This document shows positions 9,475-17,965 of a stretch of 64,000 nucleotides of DNA, one piece after another (position 1 is the stretch's first letter; each line of letters begins with the position of its first letter). The position numbers were made by a program, and so were the translations under genes. The notes beneath the pieces were generated by a model. The model saw nothing but the letters and a program-made list of their open reading frames with translations. It searched no databases and was not told the DNA's origin. The stretch is from an uncultured Williamsia sp. (GTDB lineage: Bacteria > Actinomycetota > Actinomycetes > Mycobacteriales > Mycobacteriaceae): NCBI RefSeq assembly GCF_947494875.1, contig NZ_CANLWM010000001.1, positions 930,001 through 994,000 on the forward strand, in the 5' to 3' direction.

Positions 9475-9484
9475 TATAGGATTG
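9475..9484. promoter_or_regulatory. Overlapping divergent -10 boxes
   Basis: In the 116-bp gap between the divergent pyruvyl-transferase and triple-GT4 genes the sequence TATAGGAT contains TAGGAT (TANNNT, + strand, 9477-9482). The complement reads TATACC on the minus strand just before the GGGGAGG ribosome site. The two promoters would overlap, so transcription of the two arms may compete. No clear -35 was seen for either. Confidence 0.35.
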
Positions 9485-9569
9485 CACATGCTGTCTGTGG
9501 TTCGCCACATCGGACCGGTCGTCGGGGAGGACGACCAGCGGACGGCATCGATCGAGGGGGAAAGTTCTC

Positions 9570-12500
9570 ATGGGCCGATCGGTCGTGCCCGGACCACGGG
9601 TGTTGTGGGCGTCGACGAGCACGTCCACGCGGGGCGGGGTGGCCTCGACGGTGTCGGCGGTGCTGTCGACGGAGCTGTCGGACCACTGGCGCATCCGGCA
9701 CGTCACGACGCACCGCGACGGGTCGGATGCCGTCAAGATCGCGACGTTCCTGCTGGGCGCACTGCGCTTCGTCGGTGAACTCGTCGTCCGGCGACCGTCG
9801 ATCGTGCACCTGCACACCGCGTCCTACGGCAGTTTCGCGCGCAAGGCCGTGCTGGCGATCGTCGCCCGCGTCCTGCGCATGCCCGTCGTCCTGCACGTGC
9901 ACGGCGCCGAGTTCCACCTGTTCGCGGCGCGCCTACCCCGACCGGCGCGGTGGGTCCTGGTGCGCATCCTGACCGACGCCGCGGCCGTGGTCGCGCTCGG
10001 ACCGGGATGGGCACGACGACTCTCCGCGATCGCGCCCGACGCGCGGGTCGTGGTGATCCCCAACGCCGTTCGTGGACGGACACCGTCGGCGCGCCCTGCC
10101 GACGGGCCCACCCGGGTGGTGTTCCTCGGCCGTGTCGGCGACCGGAAGGGGGCGTTCGACCTCATCCGCGCCTGGGCGGCGTCGCCGACGGCGCGCGGAT
10201 CGCATCTGACGATCGCCGGCGACGGCGAGGTGGACCGCGCGCGGGCGCTCGTGGCCGACCTCGGCGTCGAGGACTCGGTCGACGTGTGCGGGTGGGTCGG
10301 CGCCGACACCGTCGACGACCTGCTGCGGCGGTCCGAGGTACTCGTTCTGCCGTCCCACGACGAGGGACAGCCCATGGCCGTCCTCGAGGCGATGGCCGCG
10401 GGCCTGTGCGTCGTGGCGACCCCGGTCGGCGGGGTCCCCGACCTCCTCGACGACAGCTGTTCCGTCCTCGTCGCGCCCGGTGACGTCGATGGTCTGCGGT
10501 GCGCGCTGGACGACGTGCTGGGTGACGACGACCGGCGGGGACGACTCGCCGCGGCGGCGCACCTGCGGTTCCGGACCGACTTCGACGTCGACACCGTGTG
10601 GCGACGCGTCGACGCGCTGTACCGCGAGATCACCGACCGCCCCGCCCCCCACCGGCCGCTGCGGGTGATGCACGTCGTGCCCGACCTGCGGATCGGCGGC
10701 GCCGAGCGACACGTCGCGACCCTGATGCCCGCCCTCGACCGCGAGCGGTTCGCGCCGTCGGTGGTCTGCATCGGCGAGCCGGGTGCACTCTTCGACGAGC
10801 TGGTCGGGGTGCCCGCGGTCGCGCTGCGCCGCAGCCGACGCGACGCACCGCGCGCTCTGTGGGATCTGGTGCGCCACATGCGGACAGAGCGGCCCGACAT
10901 CGTGCTGACGCGGGGCTACAACGCCGACGTCCTCGGACGACTGGCCGCGATCCTCGCGGGGGTGCCCCATCGGGCCGTCTGGATCCACCACGTCGCCGAC
11001 GTCGACGACCGTCCCCGGCTCCGCCGCGTCGTCGACCGACTGCTCGACGGGCGCACGGACCGCTACCTGGGTGTCGCGTACGCGCAGACGTCCTTCCTCA
11101 CCGAGACGCTCGGTCACCCGGCCGACAAGGTGGTCGTGGTGCGCAACGGGGTGGAGGTGGACGCGTTCACCGACCTGTCGTCCGTCGCTCGCACACCGAT
11201 CGCGGTCCCGGGCGTGGACGGCACCGGGCCGGTGATGGGGACCGTGTCGGCCATGCGCCCGGAGAAGGACCACGAGACCTTCCTGCGGGCAGCGGCCGCG
11301 GTGGCCGTCGATGTCCCCGAGCTGCGCGTGCTCGTCGTCGGCGACGGCCCGGAGCGGGAACGCTCCCAGGCGCTCGCGCGTCAGCTGGGGATCGCGGGGC
11401 GCACGGCTTTCGTCGGAGCGACCACCGACGTCCCCGCGATGCTCGCCGCGATGGACGTCTTCGTGCTCTCGTCGGACGCCGTGGAGTGCCTGCCGATGGC
11501 CCTCCTGGAGGCGATGGCGTCGGGCCTGCCGGCGGTGTGCACCGACATCGGGGGACTGCGCGAGATGGTCGAGGAGGGCGTCACCGGTCACCTGGTGCCG
11601 GTCCGTCGTCCCGACGCGCTGGCCGCCGCGGTCCGGGGGATCGTCACCGATCCCGACCGCGCCCGCGTCATGGGTGCCGCCGCCCGCGCGCGGGCGCGCG
11701 CCCAGTTCGACCGCTCGGTGATGGTGCAGGCGACACAGGACGTCCTCACCGACATCGCCGCCGGTGGCCCGACCACGACACCGGTCCCGCTGACGCTCAC
11801 CGTCGTCATGGACCTCACCTTCGTCGGGGGCGCGGAGCGGCTGCTGCTGTCCCTGTGCGGTGCCTTCGACCGGTCTGTGATCGCACCCCGCATCGTGTGC
11901 CTGCGGGAGGAGGGCCCGCTCGCCGCCGACTTCCGTGCGCGAGGCGTCCCCGTGGACGTCCTCGACGGCCCGTCCGGCCGCGACCCGCGCCGGATCGGCG
12001 CTCTGGCGACCCATCTACGTCGCACCGGGACCGACGTGGTCCTCGTCGCGCACCACCACCGCGCGGCCCTGGCGGTCGGTCGTCTGGCCGCTGCCGTGGC
12101 GCGCATCCCGAGCGTCGTCGCCGCCCACGACATGGATCTCACGGACGTCGGGGGTCGGGTGCTGCCGCGCTGGGCCGTGGCGACGTTGGCGGCCTCCCGG
12201 GCACTCGTGCTGCTCTCTCGCGCGCAGGGTGAGTACCTGCACCGCGCAGAGGGTGTGGGGGCGTCGCCGTGGTCACGGACCCGCGAGGTGGTCATCGGCA
12301 ACGGGATCGTCCTGCCCCCGCCGCCGACCCGTGACCGTCGCGTCCGCGCCCGGGAGCTGTTGGGGCTCACCGACGACGACATCGCGGTCGGCATGGTCGC
12401 CCGATTGTCCGCGCAGAAGGCCCATGAGGTGGCGTTCGCCGCGTTCGCGAAGATGCTCGCCGACTGTCCGACCGCCGTGCTGCTGCTGATGGGGACGGGA

Positions 12501-12920
12501 CCGCGCGACCAGGAACTCCGCGACCTCGCCGCGGATCTCGGCGTGGCGCAGCGGGTTCGGTTCCTCGGCGTGCGCGACGACGTGCCGGACGTCCTGCCGG
12601 GCCTCGACGTCTCCTGCCTGTCGTCGGTGCACGAGGGCGTCCCCCTGGTGCTCGCCGAGTCGATGGCATCCGCGGTACCCGTCGTCGCGACGGGATGTGG
12701 GTCGGTGCCGGACATGATCACCGACGGTGTCGAGGGATTCGTCGTGGGCGTCGGCGATCACGACGCCCTGGCCGACCGTCTGATCGCGCTGGCCTCCGAC
12801 CCCGACCTGCGTCGTCGGCTCGGTGCAGCGGGCCGCGAGCGGGCGCGCCACGCGTTCGACATCGCCGACACCGCCCGCGCCTACGAACGGTTGACCGCAG
12901 AGGTGGCGCGCGGCCGCTGA
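9570..12920 (+). CDS. Three fused GT4-family glycosyltransferases
   Basis: This 1116-aa protein contains three complete GT-B/GT4 glycosyltransferase units: residues ~10-350, ~365-730 and ~740-1110. Each begins with its own N-terminal Rossmann strand (the second and third with LRVMHVVPDLRIGGAERH and LTVVMDLTFVGGAERL). Each keeps the C-terminal E-x7-E nucleotide-sugar motif: EGQPMAVLE near residue 266, ECLPMALLE near 638 and EGVPLVLAE near 1022. All three therefore look catalytic. GT4 enzymes are retaining transferases that use NDP-sugars. ATG 9570 follows a GAGGGGGAAAG ribosome site. A single chain could add three successive sugars to the lipid-linked repeat unit. Single GT4 enzymes are usually ~350-420 aa. 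Confidence 0.88.
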   Translation: MGRSVVPGPRVLWASTSTSTRGGVASTVSAVLSTELSDHWRIRHVTTHRDGSDAVKIATFLLGALRFVGELVVRRPSIVHLHTASYGSFARKAVLAIVARVLRMPVVLHVHGAEFHLFAARLPRPARWVLVRILTDAAAVVALGPGWARRLSAIAPDARVVVIPNAVRGRTPSARPADGPTRVVFLGRVGDRKGAFDLIRAWAASPTARGSHLTIAGDGEVDRARALVADLGVEDSVDVCGWVGADTVDDLLRRSEVLVLPSHDEGQPMAVLEAMAAGLCVVATPVGGVPDLLDDSCSVLVAPGDVDGLRCALDDVLGDDDRRGRLAAAAHLRFRTDFDVDTVWRRVDALYREITDRPAPHRPLRVMHVVPDLRIGGAERHVATLMPALDRERFAPSVVCIGEPGALFDELVGVPAVALRRSRRDAPRALWDLVRHMRTERPDIVLTRGYNADVLGRLAAILAGVPHRAVWIHHVADVDDRPRLRRVVDRLLDGRTDRYLGVAYAQTSFLTETLGHPADKVVVVRNGVEVDAFTDLSSVARTPIAVPGVDGTGPVMGTVSAMRPEKDHETFLRAAAAVAVDVPELRVLVVGDGPERERSQALARQLGIAGRTAFVGATTDVPAMLAAMDVFVLSSDAVECLPMALLEAMASGLPAVCTDIGGLREMVEEGVTGHLVPVRRPDALAAAVRGIVTDPDRARVMGAAARARARAQFDRSVMVQATQDVLTDIAAGGPTTTPVPLTLTVVMDLTFVGGAERLLLSLCGAFDRSVIAPRIVCLREEGPLAADFRARGVPVDVLDGPSGRDPRRIGALATHLRRTGTDVVLVAHHHRAALAVGRLAAAVARIPSVVAAHDMDLTDVGGRVLPRWAVATLAASRALVLLSRAQGEYLHRAEGVGASPWSRTREVVIGNGIVLPPPPTRDRRVRARELLGLTDDDIAVGMVARLSAQKAHEVAFAAFAKMLADCPTAVLLLMGTGPRDQELRDLAADLGVAQRVRFLGVRDDVPDVLPGLDVSCLSSVHEGVPLVLAESMASAVPVVATGCGSVPDMITDGVEGFVVGVGDHDALADRLIALASDPDLRRRLGAAGRERARHAFDIADTARAYERLTAEVARGR

Positions 12921-12925
12921 GCGGC
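12913..12925. terminator. Small hairpin between convergent genes
   Basis: GCCGC-TGA-GCGGC spans the stop codon of the triple-GT4 gene in the 7-bp gap to the convergent CapK-like gene. The stem is only 5 bp and there is no U tract, so this is a weak candidate. Confidence 0.25.
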
Positions 12926-12927
12926 GG

Positions 12928-14241
12928 TCAGACGCCGACGACGTACGCGGACTTGACCTTCGCGCCGTCCGGCGTGGACAGCGTGTCCAGCGTCGTGACG
13001 GTCACCCGTTGCCCCGGGCCGAACATGCGGTCGACGTTGCGCCGCACCTGGCGATCGGTGACGTCGGCGTCCCACCCGCCGCCGGGCACCACACGGACCT
13101 CGAACTCGCCGGCGCGGTGCTGCACGATCTGCACACCCCGCACCCCGACGAGGTCGTCGACGACGGTCGACGGAACCGGCAGTGCGCGCCCGTCGGCGGC
13201 GGTGAACACGTCCTCGGCCCGCCCGGCGATCGTCCCGATCCGTCCGAACGGCCGTCCGCAGGGACAGGGTTCGTCGGTCGCGGGCCCCACCTGGTCCCCG
13301 GTGCGATAGCGCAGCAACGGGAACCCGCGGTTGTGCAGGCCGGTGCCGACGATCTCCCAGCGGTCGACGACACCCGGCACCGGCAGGAGTTCGAGGACGC
13401 CGTAGTCGTCGAAGACATGGTGCGTGCCGTGTTCACAGTTCCCGGTCATCACGACCCGTTCGGTCTGCCCGTAGTGGTCGACGATCGGCGCGTCGAACAC
13501 CGCGGTCATCAACGCGCGTGCCGGCCCGCCGATCACCTCCGACGAGGTGATGATGCCGCGCAGCGGCAGGGTCCGCCCGGCGTCGGAGAGCAGCCCGGCG
13601 AGGACGGCGATGCTCGACGGCCAGCCCTCGATCGCCTGCGGCCCGAACTCGTCGACGGCGTCGAGGATCGCGGGCAGGTGCTCGGTGGTCAGGTGGAAAC
13701 TCGACACCATCAGCTGGCGGTTCCCCGGCAGCGGACGGACTGGCGTGCCCTCCGTTTCGGCGGCGAAGTCGTTGCCGCGCAGGACGATGCGTGGGGTGTC
13801 GGCATCCATCTCGAACCAGCGCCACTGCCGCTCCTGCGCGCACAACTCGTAGACCGAGGAGGCCGGGGTGCGCATGACGGTGACCGGACGTCCCGACGTG
13901 CCCGACGAACTGGCGGGCCACATGAGGCGCTGCGGGACGGCGCAGAAGTCGGTGCGTCGATCGGTGACACTCACCCGGTCGGTCGTCGGCAGGTGCACCA
14001 GGTCGGCCGCGGTGCGGACATCTCGGGGATCGATGCCGTGCTCGGCGAACATCTCCCGGTAGAAGGGCGACCGACGCGCCGCCCAGCGGACCTGGGCCCG
14101 CAGCCTCCGGTCCCGTCGACGGGCCAGCTCGTCCGGCGTGGCCTGCTCGGCCCAGGCGAGCTGCCTGCGTGCGATCGATCGATATGGATGTGCGCGACGC
14201 AACCTGTGTTTGACGTCGACGCCCGCCCCCCGCGGTGCCAT
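12928..14241 (-). CDS. CapK/PaaK-like adenylate-forming enzyme
   Basis: The 437-aa protein belongs to the phenylacetate-CoA ligase/CapK branch of the AMP-forming enzymes. It carries SSSGTSGRP (phosphate-binding P-loop, near residue 110), VDHYGQTE (near 255) and a short C-terminal domain. Its cluster CEHG plus CPCGRP resembles the Cys-containing insert found in PaaK-like proteins. Family members activate a carboxylic acid as an acyl-adenylate; CapK-type members occur in capsule loci with unknown acyl donors. The ATG is preceded by GGGGGACA. It faces the heparinase gene and converges on the triple-GT4 gene. The substrate cannot be inferred. Confidence 0.75.
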   Translation of the reverse strand: MAPRGAGVDVKHRLRRAHPYRSIARRQLAWAEQATPDELARRRDRRLRAQVRWAARRSPFYREMFAEHGIDPRDVRTAADLVHLPTTDRVSVTDRRTDFCAVPQRLMWPASSSGTSGRPVTVMRTPASSVYELCAQERQWRWFEMDADTPRIVLRGNDFAAETEGTPVRPLPGNRQLMVSSFHLTTEHLPAILDAVDEFGPQAIEGWPSSIAVLAGLLSDAGRTLPLRGIITSSEVIGGPARALMTAVFDAPIVDHYGQTERVVMTGNCEHGTHHVFDDYGVLELLPVPGVVDRWEIVGTGLHNRGFPLLRYRTGDQVGPATDEPCPCGRPFGRIGTIAGRAEDVFTAADGRALPVPSTVVDDLVGVRGVQIVQHRAGEFEVRVVPGGGWDADVTDRQVRRNVDRMFGPGQRVTVTTLDTLSTPDGAKVKSAYVVGV

Positions 14242-14314
14242 CGGTGTCCCCCTGTGTCGAAACTTCTCTCCCCACCCACGATCATGACACCGATCCCGTG
14301 ACGATCGCGAACGC

Positions 14315-14320
14315 TAGGGT
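14315..14320 (+). promoter_or_regulatory. -10 box for a leaderless heparinase transcript
   Basis: TAGGGT fits the actinobacterial TANNNT -10 consensus. It ends 7 nt before GTG 14328, the spacing expected when the first base of the start codon is also the transcription start. This supports GTG 14328 over upstream in-frame starts. Confidence 0.5.
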
Positions 14321-14327
14321 CACCGAC

Positions 14328-16472
14328 GTGCACAAGGTCACCTGGTACCGCCGCCGTTTGGCGACGATGTCGGCCGCTGAGATCGGCTGGCGGGTCCGCA
14401 CCCTCGTGGCGGGTCGGGTCCGTCGCCTCTCGGGTGCCACGCCGCCGCGCGACCTGCCGTCCGGGTGGACCATCGACACGGCGGAGACCGCGCTCGCGCA
14501 GCTGCGCGGCCCGGGCCGTCGACCGGCCCTGCTGTCCCGGGAGCGGGCCGCCGACATCGTCGCGCGGCATCCCGAGCTGGTCCAGCAGATCGTCGCCGCC
14601 GCGGACGACGCGGTCGCGCTGCGCTGCACGTTCTTCGGATACCCGACGGTCACGCTGACCCGGCCGGTCGACTGGTCCCACGACCCGATCCGGGATCTGC
14701 ACTGGCCCGATCTGCCGGCCGATCGCATCGATCACCGCACGATCGACGGTGACGTGAAGTGGATCTGGGAACTGAATCGACTGCAACACCTGCCCCTCCT
14801 GGCGCAGGCGTGGCTGGTGACCGGGGACGACAGATACGCCGACGCCGCCCTCGACGACCTCGAGTCGTGGACGGTCGCGAACCCACCCGGACACGGGATC
14901 GCCTGGCGCGGTGCGTTCGAGGCGGGGATCCGCGCGCTGAGCGTGGCGGTGGCCGTGGCCGCGCTGGCGGACGCACCCCGGATGACGCCCCGACGGTTCG
15001 GGGCGATCGCCGCGATGCTGGACGCGTCGGCGCGCTACTGCGTCCGCGGCCGGTCCCGGTACAGCTCGGCCAACAACCACCTCGTCGGGGAACTCGCCGG
15101 CCTGGCGGCGGTGGCCCTGCTGATGCCCGGACTCGAGGACGCGCAGCGATGGGAACACATCGCCCTCGCGGGCCTGGACGCCGAGGCCGACCGGCAGATC
15201 CTGCCCGACGGCGTCGGCGCGGAACAGGCTGTCGGGTATCAGATCTTCACCGCCGAACTGCTCGCCGTGGTCGCCGCGCTCGTGGCCGACCGGGACGGGT
15301 CGGCGCCGGAACGACTGGTCGCGGCGGTGCTGCGCGGGACCGACTTCCTGGGGGGATTGGGCACTCCGACCCCGCGGATCGGGGACGACGACGAGGGGTT
15401 CGCGCTGCGGCTGTCCGACGAACCTGTCCGCACCGTCGAGGCACATCTCGACCTCGTCGCCGGCATCACCGACGGGCCGGCGCCGGCCGGGACGGCGACC
15501 ACCCCTGCTCGCGAGTGGTTCGCCGCGGCGCTGGGTGGGTCGCAGCGGCCGCGGACGGCGGTGACCAGCACGATCCGCGGTGCACACGGATCGACCTACC
15601 ACCGCGACGGCGGTCTGGTGGTGTTGCGCGGACCCGGCCGGCGGGTCACCGTCGACGTCGGCCCGCTGGGGTATCTCGCGATCGCCGCGCACGGCCACGC
15701 CGACGCCCTCGCCGTGACCGTCGCCGACGACCACGGCGAGATCGTCGAGGATCCCGGCACCGGCAGCTACTACGGGCACCCCGAGTGGCGGAAAGTCCTG
15801 CGGGGCACGGCTGCACACGCCACGGTCGGCGTCGACGGGCGGGACCAGTCCGACATGGGCGGCCCGTTCCTGTGGACGCGGCACGCGCACACCCGCGTCC
15901 GAGCCGTCGACCTCGACGCCGGCGTGGTCGACGCCGAGCACGACGGGTACGCGGACGGGACCGACGGCGTCGTGCATCGCCGGTGGGTCATCTCGCCGCC
16001 CGATCTGCCGGGTGTGCTGATCGTCGACCGTCTGAGCGGGTCCGGTCGGCACGACGTGACGACGACGTTCCCGCTCGCGGCCGACATCGAGATCGACACC
16101 TCGAAATCCGCGATCGTGTTGTCGCGAGAGGGAGATCACATCGCGGAGATCGTCACCGCGAGCACCTCACCGATGTCCCTGTGGTCGGTGCGAGGCGACG
16201 AGACGACGCATCGCGGCTGGTCAAGCCATCGCCTGGAACAGAGATCGCCTGCCTGGTGGGTGGGGACGCAATCCCCCGGCCGGACCACACCACTGGTTCA
16301 AACATCCTTCATCAACGTCACAACGAAGTTTGCGCTAGGCTGCGATCTGTCCCTGTCGGATGACGGATCAGCGATCCGTGTCCGCCTGCTGTGCGAGGGG
16401 GTACAGCGGGAGTGCGTGGTGGACACGCGCGGGGACGGGCAGGTGTCGTTGCAGATCGAGACGGCGCTGTAG
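14328..16472 (+). CDS. Heparinase II/III family polysaccharide lyase-like protein
   Basis: The 714-aa protein begins with an alpha-helical toroid-like half. It ends with a beta-sandwich heparinase II/III half (residues ~420-640) containing GSTYHRDGGLVVLRG, LAIAAHGHADALAVTV and DPGTGSYYGHPEWRKVLRGT. These match the conserved HGHxDxL and YY regions of the family. Such enzymes cleave uronic-acid polysaccharides by beta-elimination. No signal peptide is evident, so it may act on the cytoplasmic side or leave by a non-Sec route. GTG 14328 was chosen for the leaderless -10 box and because residues KVTWYRRRLATMSAAEIGWR form the usual start of bacterial members. Next to a uronic-acid-forming dehydrogenase it probably trims or recycles the polymer made here. 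Confidence 0.8.
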   Translation: MHKVTWYRRRLATMSAAEIGWRVRTLVAGRVRRLSGATPPRDLPSGWTIDTAETALAQLRGPGRRPALLSRERAADIVARHPELVQQIVAAADDAVALRCTFFGYPTVTLTRPVDWSHDPIRDLHWPDLPADRIDHRTIDGDVKWIWELNRLQHLPLLAQAWLVTGDDRYADAALDDLESWTVANPPGHGIAWRGAFEAGIRALSVAVAVAALADAPRMTPRRFGAIAAMLDASARYCVRGRSRYSSANNHLVGELAGLAAVALLMPGLEDAQRWEHIALAGLDAEADRQILPDGVGAEQAVGYQIFTAELLAVVAALVADRDGSAPERLVAAVLRGTDFLGGLGTPTPRIGDDDEGFALRLSDEPVRTVEAHLDLVAGITDGPAPAGTATTPAREWFAAALGGSQRPRTAVTSTIRGAHGSTYHRDGGLVVLRGPGRRVTVDVGPLGYLAIAAHGHADALAVTVADDHGEIVEDPGTGSYYGHPEWRKVLRGTAAHATVGVDGRDQSDMGGPFLWTRHAHTRVRAVDLDAGVVDAEHDGYADGTDGVVHRRWVISPPDLPGVLIVDRLSGSGRHDVTTTFPLAADIEIDTSKSAIVLSREGDHIAEIVTASTSPMSLWSVRGDETTHRGWSSHRLEQRSPAWWVGTQSPGRTTPLVQTSFINVTTKFALGCDLSLSDDGSAIRVRLLCEGVQRECVVDTRGDGQVSLQIETAL

Positions 16473-16512
16473 CCCGGGGGAACAATCGATCGCGCAGTGG
16501 GGGGAATACTGC

Positions 16513-17958
16513 ATGAGCACGCTCACGTCGTACGAGGCTGTCCACGACACGGACGGCGCCGACGATCACGGGGGTGGCCGCGCGTCGGCCGACCCGACGT
16601 CACGGCACAACCCGCACCCGGGCAACGACTCTCGGGCCGCGGTCCTGAGTGTCTTCGGCCTCGGGTACGTGGGGTGCGTGTCCGCGGCCTGTTTCGCCGC
16701 CCGCGGACACAAGGTGATCGGTGTGGACGTCAACCCGTCCAAGACGCGCTTCCTGCGCGAGGGCAAGGCCCCCGTCGTCGAGGAGCGCATCGGTGAACTG
16801 ACCGCAGGCGTCGTCGCGTCCGGGATGCTCGACGTCGACGACGATGCTCGTCGCGCCGTGCGGGAGAGCGACATCACGATCGTCTGCGTCGGCACCCCGT
16901 CGGGGGCCGGCGGCGGTCTGTCGACGGTCCATCTGCGCAGCGCCACCGAGGAGATCGGTGCTGCGCTGCGCGAGAAGGACGGCTGGCACGTCGTCGTCTA
17001 CCGCAGCACCATGGTGCCCGGCACCTGCGAGGACGTGCTCATCCCGATCCTCGAGCGTGCGTCGGGCAAGCGTGTCGGCGTCGACTTCGGCGTGTGCGTC
17101 AACCCCGAGTTCCTCCGCGAGGGGAGTTCGGTGCGCGACTTCATGACCCCGCCCAAGACCGTCGTCGGCGAGACCGACGACCGCAGCGGTGCGATGGTGA
17201 TGGACCTGTACGAGGGGTTGTCCGGCAAGCGTTTCCGGGTGCCGCTGCGGGTCGCGGAGATGACGAAGTACGTGGACAACAGCTTCCACGCTCTGAAAGT
17301 GGCCTTCGGCAACGAGATCGGGACCATCTGTGCCCACCTCGGTCTCGACTCCCACGCGGTGATGGAGATCTTCTTCGCCGACACGAAGCTGAACATCAGC
17401 GACGCCTACCTGCGACCGGGTTTCGCCTTCGGCGGCTCCTGCCTGCCCAAGGATGTCCGCGCCCTCATGCACACCGCGCGGCAGAACGACCTCGAGATCC
17501 CGGTCATCGCGAACATCATGGTGTCCAACGAGACCCAGATCCGTCGCGTCATCGACATGATCGTGTCCACGGGCAAGCGGCGCGTCGGCCTCTACGGTCT
17601 GTCGTTCAAGTCCGGCACCGACGACCTGCGGGAGAGCCCGCTCGTCGAGCTCGTGGAACGGCTCGCGGGTAAGGGTTTCGACATCCGCGTCCACGACGCG
17701 AACGTCAGCCTGTCGTCGATCGTGGGCGCCAACCGCGACTACATCACCGATCACCTGCCGCACATCGGTGAGCTGCTCACCTCGTCGGTGTCCGACGTGA
17801 TGGACCACGGTGACGTGATCGTCGTCGCCACGTCCGATCCCGAGGTCGTCGCCGCGGTGGACGCGGCTCCGGCCGACACGGTGATCATCGACCTCGTGCG
17901 CCTCCCCGGTGCCGAGCTGCGGCGCCTGGGCGACAACTACTTCGGCGTCGGTTGGTGA
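16513..17958 (+). CDS. AlgD-like nucleotide-sugar dehydrogenase (GDP-mannose/UDP-glucose 6-dehydrogenase family)
   Basis: The 481-aa enzyme has a ~42-residue polar N-terminal extension, an NAD-binding Rossmann fold (SVFGLGYVGCVSAACFAARG) and the catalytic-cysteine motif FGGSCLPKDVRAL with Cys near residue 310. A C-terminal GLSFKSGTDDLRESPLVEL region follows. The combination EFLRE, KLNISDAYLRPGFAFGGSCLPKD and GTDDLRESPLVEL resembles GDP-mannose dehydrogenase AlgD more than typical UDP-glucose dehydrogenases, by eye. These enzymes oxidise C6 twice to give GDP-mannuronate or UDP-glucuronate. The ATG follows GGGGGGAATACTGC. It supplies uronic-acid precursor to the polysaccharide locus; GDP-mannose versus UDP-glucose specificity is not settled. 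Confidence 0.85.
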   Translation: MSTLTSYEAVHDTDGADDHGGGRASADPTSRHNPHPGNDSRAAVLSVFGLGYVGCVSAACFAARGHKVIGVDVNPSKTRFLREGKAPVVEERIGELTAGVVASGMLDVDDDARRAVRESDITIVCVGTPSGAGGGLSTVHLRSATEEIGAALREKDGWHVVVYRSTMVPGTCEDVLIPILERASGKRVGVDFGVCVNPEFLREGSSVRDFMTPPKTVVGETDDRSGAMVMDLYEGLSGKRFRVPLRVAEMTKYVDNSFHALKVAFGNEIGTICAHLGLDSHAVMEIFFADTKLNISDAYLRPGFAFGGSCLPKDVRALMHTARQNDLEIPVIANIMVSNETQIRRVIDMIVSTGKRRVGLYGLSFKSGTDDLRESPLVELVERLAGKGFDIRVHDANVSLSSIVGANRDYITDHLPHIGELLTSSVSDVMDHGDVIVVATSDPEVVAAVDAAPADTVIIDLVRLPGAELRRLGDNYFGVGW

Positions 17959-17965
17959 TCCGGTC

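Noticed and set aside
16360-16512. N-terminal extension of the AlgD-like dehydrogenase
   Set aside because: The extension overlaps the end of the heparinase gene and is Arg/Cys-rich. ATG 16513 has a purine-rich GGGGGGAA site.
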